This document shows, one piece after another, positions 56,501-64,000 of a DNA stretch of 64,000 bases. Origin of the DNA: Marthasterias glacialis (lineage: Eukaryota > Echinodermata > Asteroidea > Forcipulatida > Asteriidae); NCBI GenBank assembly GCA_911728455.2, contig OU452219.1, forward strand, positions 8,430,320 through 8,494,319, read 5' to 3'. The notes beneath the pieces were generated by a model. It did no database searches, was not told the origin of the DNA, and worked only from the letters and a program-made list of their open reading frames with translations. Each line of letters begins with the position of its first letter. The stretch's first letter is position 1. The position numbers and the translations under genes are program-made.

Positions 56501-57041
56501 AAGATGCAAGGAGATCCACCTTGATTAAAAAAATGGACGCCAAAAACAGCTCACTTAATTCTTATTCCTATGACATGAGTTGAGTATGTCTTCCTTTTTG
56601 TATGGTCCTGATTCAGTTGTAATCATAAAGGATTTGTATAAAATAATTTGATTGTATTTTATTATTAAAATATTTGAAATTGTTATCTGAATAATAACAT
56701 GACATTTGTTGATATTATCCATGCTCCAGGAGTTATACTATTTATAAAAAAAAAAACAAGCCCTTATGGGCTGTTCCTATTTAATTTTTTTCTGCACTTA
56801 AACAGACTTAGCCTTTTATGAAACGGACCATGCAAGTCATTTATCATTTTCTCTACCTAGATTATTTAATTGTTATTTCTTTGTATTGTCGAAATTTGTA
56901 CTATTCAATGCCGAGCATAATAAATGTTCGCAGTAAGTTTTAAACCTGCTTGAGTGCAGCCCCTTGTTAGTATTTAAGTTATCCTTCTTATTTATTTGAA
57001 AACATTATATGCATTTGGTGAATTTATAATGCCCATATTTA
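56501..57041 (+). promoter_or_regulatory. AU-rich 3' region of the ZFP36-like gene
   Basis: ATTTA pentamers occur at 56740, 56779, 56839, 56874, 56972, 56990, 57022 and 57037. TTATTTATT at 56988-56996 is the nonamer preferred by this protein family. A first AATAAA at 56919-56924 would leave out the nonamer, so two 3' ends may differ in stability. Autoregulation through its own AREs is known for tristetraprolin and is inferred here. Confidence 0.55.
56919..56924 (+). terminator. Polyadenylation signal (proximal) of the ZFP36-like gene
   Basis: AATAAA lies about 420 bases after the stop. AU-rich sequence with further ATTTA motifs continues downstream, so a more distal end is also possible. Confidence 0.5.
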
Positions 57042-57044
57042 TCA

Positions 57045-60000
57045 GGTTTTACGATGATTAGATATATTATTATATATTATTATTATTGTGATGTGACGCT
57101 TGTGTTTTAAATTATATAGACTGTTCTCAAATTTTGTTGTCTTTGACGCCGTATGATGAGTACTCGAGTCGCGTTCAGTATTTTTTACCTTCTTACTGTT
57201 TTCCTGCTGATTTCTGGGTTGATATCTATACTTGGGTTCTTAAATAACTTGGAAAAAAAAGTTCAGTCTTTTGGATTTTCTTTTTTGGATTCGTGAGATG
57301 TGTATGAAGAAACTACTCCACAGTGATGTTACCGGGTTGAATATTTTAACTTAGTTAATTACTATTTTAACTCAATAACTTTACAAAAATGTACATGTAA
57401 TTGATTTTGTGTCGAGGAACTCTATACGAGAAAGGAAACAAGTTTTTGTAAATATTTCACACTCTGGTAGATTTCTAAAACACACTTTCATTGCATCATT
57501 TTATTGTAATGCAAAACTTATTCGTACCCATTTGTGCAAAAAAAAACAAAAAAAAAACGAAAAAAAAACTTTTTACAATTGTAAAAAGAAAATGTGCCAC
57601 TCTAGGGTTTATGCAACTCGTGCAACAAATGACAGTAGTCACCAACGCAAAGGTTTCAGCTTGTGATTGTACTAAAAAATATTAACAATTTTTAACTTCA
57701 ACGACCTTGTAGCCAGAGTAATTTAAGAAGAATTGCATAATGTTACGATCAAATTAAGTTTGACGTGTTAATTTATTTGACATGGGTAAGTTCTATCAAC
57801 CCTTGCGAACTTGTGTAAAGGTTATGTTTTCAACGAGCCCGAGTAGTAACTTCTTTCTGATTTCTTTCGATTGGTGATAAAGACAAGACTTGAGTTGCAA
57901 TATTATGTGGAACTGTAAGGACCAAAAGTAACTAATTGTGCGAATCCCCACATAAAAGAATGGGTCTGCCGTCAAAAATGTAGATGAACTTGAAGAAGAG
58001 AAGAAAAAAACACTTAAAAAGATTTGTATTGCATTGCCTGAAATGGTGTCAGAAGTTTTCTGTTGATGAATTTTGAGAATTTCCTCTATGTTTAGCAAAC
58101 ATGTTTCACATACAGTGCTTCCAAAATGAAACATTCCATTTGTCAATAATCTAAACAACAACAAAACAAACCTAGTCTAAATTTCCATTCCGATTTTGTC
58201 ATTTTTTTGTATTTTACTTTGATTTAAGAAGAAAAAAAAACACCAAGCTATGCAAACTCACTTACTTTTTTTCCTATAAAAATATACACTGCCGCTTGGC
58301 GAGGGCCTTGCAATAACGTGTTAATGTTATTATTGTACTTAGTTTTAAATTATTTAAAGACAAATTTTTAAGTTGACAGTTTTTCATGTCGATTATTTTT
58401 TGAAGTGTGTCTCGGCTAATAACACCAGAAATGCCTTTTTTAGAGTTTGAATTTGAAAAAGCCCATTGTTGCCTTTATCTTGACACCAGTTTTTCCTTAA
58501 GTGGCTTGATCTGTATTTTTAAAGGTCGTTTTATTGCAACATACAACTTTTGGGATCCGAAGTGCCTGCTAATTGAACAATGTTTTAAAAGAAAACTGTT
58601 TTATCCAGTGCAACATTTTTCTAACGAGTAGTTCATATTTTTAAGATAGTCATCCTTTTTCAGAAGTTCTAACAAAAATTTTAGCTTTATAAATCTTTGA
58701 ATATTTCCCCACATTTATGCGCATGGGCAATATTTGCTCATGCGCAGAGGATGGATCGTTTCGACTGTTGGATGAAATTCAGTCGTTGGTTTGTATTTGT
58801 AATGTATGTATCTGTGTGTTTAAAGCATATTGTGTTGAATAATGAGATATTAATGTTAAATTAAAAATGCGCAAAATATTTGAGAAATGATATATTGTCT
58901 GCCTGTGTAATTTGTTGTACATGTCTGTGGGTAGGTTTTGAGTTATTCGATACTGCCCTTTAACTATTGTGTAATTCCGTTTTCGCAATCCCTAAGTTCC
59001 TCAACGCAATTTGATTCGTGGAATACAATGGACAGGAATCGATTTGAAATCGATAGCTTGCATCGATAACAACAGTCAAGTAGTCCATGGGTCACAGACG
59101 TACATTGTATGCGTTGCTTCATTGGTACCTGACCGTTTTTCCACTGAGGCTAGACCATATTCATGTAAAGTTGACACTGGATGTGTGGTTCCACGTTGTT
59201 TGTAAACATATTTAACAGGGAGGGCAATTAAAATTGCAACTGGTAATGTGTACATGTACATCAAAGATTCCATACTACAACAAGTTTAAAACATTTCAAG
59301 AGTGTAAAAATAAACTGACGGGTAGGCTACGTCTTCCGGTCAGTAGGCCCCACGAGTAAATCATCAAGATTATTAACAATCGACCACACATTACTATTGG
59401 ATTCCTGTTTAAGATGAAAACTATAGCCTTTAGAAACTTAACAAAATAATATGTCCTATCAACCAGTGATGATTAACTTCACTGTGTATTCCAGCGTTTA
59501 GAAAAGATACTGTGTTGCGTTAAATAGGACCAGAGTCAAAGTGCAAATTTTATCTTACCCAGCTTTGGTGATAAGACCAGAATATGCAGAAATTTCCGTA
59601 AAGGCCCAGTGTGAAATGGGAATGGCCGCTGAGTACTGACACTGTGTGGAGATCAACATGTTAATTTGTGACAGTATGCATACCACTAGTTGCAGTGTCT
59701 GTTACTTTGTCGCTGAAACCAGCATGTATTCCTTAAAACACGCCAAACATGAGTTTAGGAAAAGGCAGTCGCTTTCACCAAACAAAATCTATGGTTTCAG
59801 GACTGATGGTAAAAGCCCATGTGTCACAACAACCGATGGCTTTTTTCCCTTTCAAAAAAACTACGTATATTTTAAAATGCAACTGTTGACACAGTCCCTT
59901 AGTTCAAACTAATGGAGTCGTTTACTTTAGAGGGAAATGCTGTGTGCCTGTTACGAATTTGTACGCTGGGAAAGAATGCATTCAGTCGTCTATAGCTAGT

Positions 60001-63000
60001 CATACCATACGAAGGGTCGTTGTTGAGTATTACTAAACATTGTTGTTAAGAACCTTCGGTAGGCTATATGCCTGTGGTATACTATTATGCAAAGGATTTT
60101 TGGTCAGTCAAAGAAACCTTAAATGTTTTTGTTGCTTTAGAAAACACCAAGCACGCGGACTGCAATGATTTGAAACTATGTACTTCCGCATTACTATATG
60201 TTTTCAGTTTCAGCATGGGTTTGTGGTTTTTAAGCTTTGTGATCATGCTTGATTTAATTTTAAAGGGTCGCGCAAAACCGAACAAGGGGTCACGGGTATG
60301 GGATTCAACTTGTTGAAGTGAACACATTTTCGTAAACGCACACAGTGGAGGAATGCTGGCTTAAGTTAAATGCAGATTGTACATGTAGTCGGCTAAATGT
60401 TGGCAAAAGTCATTATCGTGCTTGGCGTGCACGTGGGAGCAGAGATCGTGGGACGGGGGTGGGGGCGGGGGGAGATCGGCACGTTTGGTTACTCGGTTTA
60501 CAATTTACCCAAAATGCATCGTGGTAAATTAACCGGAACACGTCCAAATTAAGGTGCATTGTGGAACGCTTCCAAATGCAGTGATGCGACCGCCATTTTG
60601 AAAAGTCAGCAGTTACAAAAACAGCACAGTTCTTTTCCAAGTTTCTCAAATGTTTTTTAAAGCCATCTGTACCATGAACCCCTTACCGATTAGCAACCGA
60701 CATGCTACCACAATAATGTGAGATCATCCCTTAAAAACAATTGTATAAAATCATCATAAAAAGCTAACTTTGTGGCCAATAAACAGATGGTTTGGATTCA
60801 TAATCATTATCCCAGAAATAATCCTCCATGGTTTAAAATGTTATCATATCCTTTTCAAGGAAGTCACTTTGAATCCATTTTTCATTGGAATTGCGCCTAA
60901 CCATCATGCAATCATTATTATGTTTTATTGTTATTGAAAGCCCAAATAAAATAAACTTTCACATTTTAGCGGGAAGTATTAGATATAAAAATATCACACT
61001 TAGTTTCGTAATGAGTTGAAGCACTTTACAGAAGAACGGTTTTAAGAAAAAGGGGTGATACTATCTGACAAAAATGGACCTGTAAAAGAATCATAGGTAC
61101 ACCAGTCTACTTTTCCTTCGTTACTTTCCTACTTCCGGCAAAAACATTCAAGACATTTAATGAATAATAATCTCTGATGGATAGCCTCACCACTACAAGT
61201 AAAACAGGTGGTCTGCCTATATTCATTCTCATACTGATATAAAATTTGTATTAATATTATATATTTTATATAAAAAAAAATGAAAGCACTTTTAATAAAA
61301 TAATACTTACTGGATCTCTGCAGAAAAAAAAATAATAGTAAGAAAAGTGGGTGCACTCATGAAGCTATGTATATCATTACAATGAATGGCAGCTTAGCTG
61401 TCACTTTTTCCCAATGTTCAGGCTTTCGTGAGATAGCTTATTTTATTTACCAGTACTCAATCAATCAATGTGCTATGGTGTGGTTGATTTTTTCTGGTGT
61501 AGGGGGAGAGGGGAGAGGGAAGGAGGGGGAGGGGGTGATGCTGAATACATTCACATTTACCGTAAACACTGCACTGTACTGCACTTTCTGGTGATTGCAT
61601 TTACATGTTGACTACCAGCGATTTCTTTCACTGAGCCGTTATCGTCCAAGGAACAGAGGGAAAAGACCCGGAATCAATTAACATTTTCTCCCTTATCATA
61701 GCATCCCGGAATGTTATTTCAAGACAACTTGTGCGTCAAGTCAGTAAGCCCCGGTGTATGTTTACCAATTTAACACCATTTATGGTCCATGCTGCTTTGA
61801 TTTTCGAAAACGTAAGTTTAAAAACACATTGAAATCAAATTTCGAGAAAAAAAATCTGCACGTCACCGAGCCTGGCACAAAACAGCTTCTTCAGGAAAAT
61901 GACTCTTTTTGCTAAATTGATAGTAATGTTTATAATTGGCGAAGGTGGTTGATTTTTTTTGAGGATTTCAGAATTAGTCGATAACAAACGGGCGTTTGTT
62001 CAGGGTCTGGTAAATTTAGTTCACAGATCCAGTGGATTCTTTACACCCACGAGACGACTGGTATGCAGGGAGTCAAGTGGGTCGGGGGTCAAGGGTTAGT
62101 TCTCCTGCTTTGGGTGTTTTCCCATAAAGTGTGCGCTCCTTGAAGATTATGAAGTTGTTCAAGTTATGATGTGTATTGCATCCAAGGCTGCATAATTACC
62201 AGCCACTGTGGTCGTGTTTTATAGGAAAAACACGCGACGGTGTGTAATATAGTTCTTTGGTTGTTTTGTGGGTGGGTGGGTGGGTGGGGGGGGTGGGGGT
62301 ACTGACAGCTGAAGGAAATGTTAACTCTTCGTAGTTCTTTTTTAGCGATCATTTTTCTCTCGGTCAGATTCTCAGTCATTTCTCCGAAATAAATCGAACA
62401 GCACTCTACATACAATCGAAGTCTTTCTATACACGACAAACATATAAATACATTAATTAAGATTACCGGTATATTTAACAGTGAGCTTCGTTTTGTAACT
62501 GTGAATAAATGTTTAAGTGACGCATCGATGCAATTAAATGTACTTTTTCATTTCATGTCGACTTAACACGTGAGTTAGTGACAGCTGCATGATACACTCT
62601 ACCTAGAATTGGTTTCGTCTCATGATTTGTAATGTCTTGTTCTACTGGCTATAACTTTACTCAAACAGCATGATAGTGTGATCCATGATATTGTCAAGCT
62701 CTGCACAACACTCATGTCGTCAGACTTGAAATCAAATCCAAGCTAAACTCATGGAGCTAGCTATAAAAAAAAAGGGAGTCCGGTTCTAACCATTGCAGAA
62801 GGGAGGAAGCATGTGTATTCCGCAGTCACTGCCGAAGACCAGCCCCCAAGCTTCCTCAGCGTCATTTCCACCGGGAAAGTTAGCTGAGATCAGGAGCTGC
62901 TCGAAAGAGAAAGTAGAGGCTAGCTTGCTTCCAAACCAGATGTCATCAGTGACGGCATGCGTTGTGCCAGGGACACTATCAGAATATGCAGTTTGATAAT

Positions 63001-64000
63001 TTTGCTATTTAGTATATGAATGAGTCTACATTATCACAGCATCATTCATGAGTTTGGTGCGTTTTGAACGGGAATTCATTAATTAGCTATGGGTGGTTTT
63101 TTTAGGTGTCGTTATGCGTGCATTACCCCCATATAAGTCGAACTTCTCTGTACATCGATCATTGCCGAGTTTGCAAGTGCAGAGGCGGGTTTACCCATAG
63201 AGAAAGGTCCTTGCTCTATGGTTTAACAGAGAGGGGTGAACAAGTAAAAATGCCATGGGGGTATTCGGGAAGTGGGTCACATTTTGGGGTCAATTTTGTA
63301 TTATATGCATGATAACACGTTCATTGTTTAAATTAGATAATGGGCTTTTGTGAAAATGAAGGACAGAAACAGCTATAAAAATTGATTCATTGAATTTGAT
63401 GGTGTTATTTATTGCTACATGAATTCTCAACTAATGAAAATATTACTTTCTTTAATGATGGATAGTGTGGAACACCTTTAGTAATCAGACACCTCTCACC
63501 ACTCTGCGCTCATAATTTAAAAACAAAATGATAACTTGATTTATATACTTGGATGTTTCATCTTGCGGCAGGACAGGTTTAGCTTTTCAATCATAATCTA
63601 ACATACTGCGCTAAAATTTGACTTGAAAAAGAAGTTCATTGTTTGGGAAAGTATAGAAGGTCTATAATTCACATCAATATAATACGGTAGTCAATTAAAC
63701 CCGTTACAGCAAACACTAAAACGAGTCAATTCTTTCTGATCGTGACCAATTAGTCTGCAGTCTAACCCCCTATATACCCCCACTCCACCCCATCCAGAAC
63801 AGACGTGAACAGAATTACAATGTTCGTTTTTTCTAAAAGAGAGAGAGAGAGAGAAAAAAAAGACATGTGCGGCTTAATATCTTGTTTTAATTATAGATTT
63901 GTGAAAATCGTGAACCATCTTTTAGTCACCATGGTGTAAACGCCTATTGTACAATGATGACACAGTATTTATTTACAAAAGGAAACCTGTTGTGATGATT
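57045..64000. other. Downstream intergenic DNA, no supported gene
   Basis: Open frames are at most 122 codons with no recognisable motifs. The DNA is AT-rich with short A-runs, a G-rich tract at 61500-61540, GGTGGGTG repeats at 62270-62300 and a GA microsatellite at 63838-63855. The first few hundred bases may belong to a long ZFP36-like 3' UTR. Exons of a gene outside the window cannot be excluded. Confidence 0.55.

Noticed and set aside
1-64000. A new defence, toxin or multi-gene system
   Set aside because: Only three unrelated animal housekeeping or regulatory genes are supported; no cluster of unknown genes is present.

Overview
This window is animal nuclear DNA. It is AT-rich and intron-rich, with GT-AG introns and a dense load of tRNA-derived SINEs, foldback and MITE-like elements, LINE tails and minisatellites. 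The repeat families and the deuterostome-like proteins suggest an echinoderm, most likely a sea star; that assignment is inference from pattern recognition. It is not prokaryotic, and I saw no CRISPR array, operon or intact viral gene.

Three protein-coding genes can be reconstructed. (1) 10995-33449, plus strand: a 16-exon M28 metallopeptidase of the glutamate carboxypeptidase II / NAALADase (FOLH1, NAALAD2, NAALADL1) family. All splice phases agree and give an 809-residue type II membrane protein with every zinc-binding and catalytic residue kept, but with changes in the glutamate-binding pocket. (2) 46721-37558, minus strand: an 8-exon tubulin-tyrosine ligase (TTL), 407 residues. (3) 55023-56500, plus strand: a 2-exon ZFP36/tristetraprolin-type tandem CCCH zinc-finger protein, 393 residues, with a TATA promoter and a 3' region rich in AUUUA.

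Layout: 1-10.9 kb is repeat-rich intergenic DNA with no supported gene; 11-33.5 kb is the peptidase gene; 34.2-36.05 kb is a 34-bp minisatellite with higher-order structure between the convergent peptidase and TTL genes; 37.5-46.7 kb is TTL; 46.7-54.5 kb is the intergenic region between the divergently transcribed TTL and ZFP36-like genes; 57-64 kb is downstream DNA without a supported gene. The three genes have no evident common pathway (extracellular peptide hydrolysis, tubulin retyrosination, mRNA decay) and look like ordinary neighbours.

The most notable non-genic structure is a 122-bp tandem repeat that duplicated the intron 10/exon 11 boundary of the peptidase gene, leaving upstream decoy acceptors. 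Others are a near-perfect head-to-head SINE palindrome (8792-9034), a LINE inserted about 10 bp from a TTL splice donor, several long hairpins inside TTL introns, and a seven-codon uORF whose stop overlaps the peptidase start codon. I found no convincing new multi-gene system.
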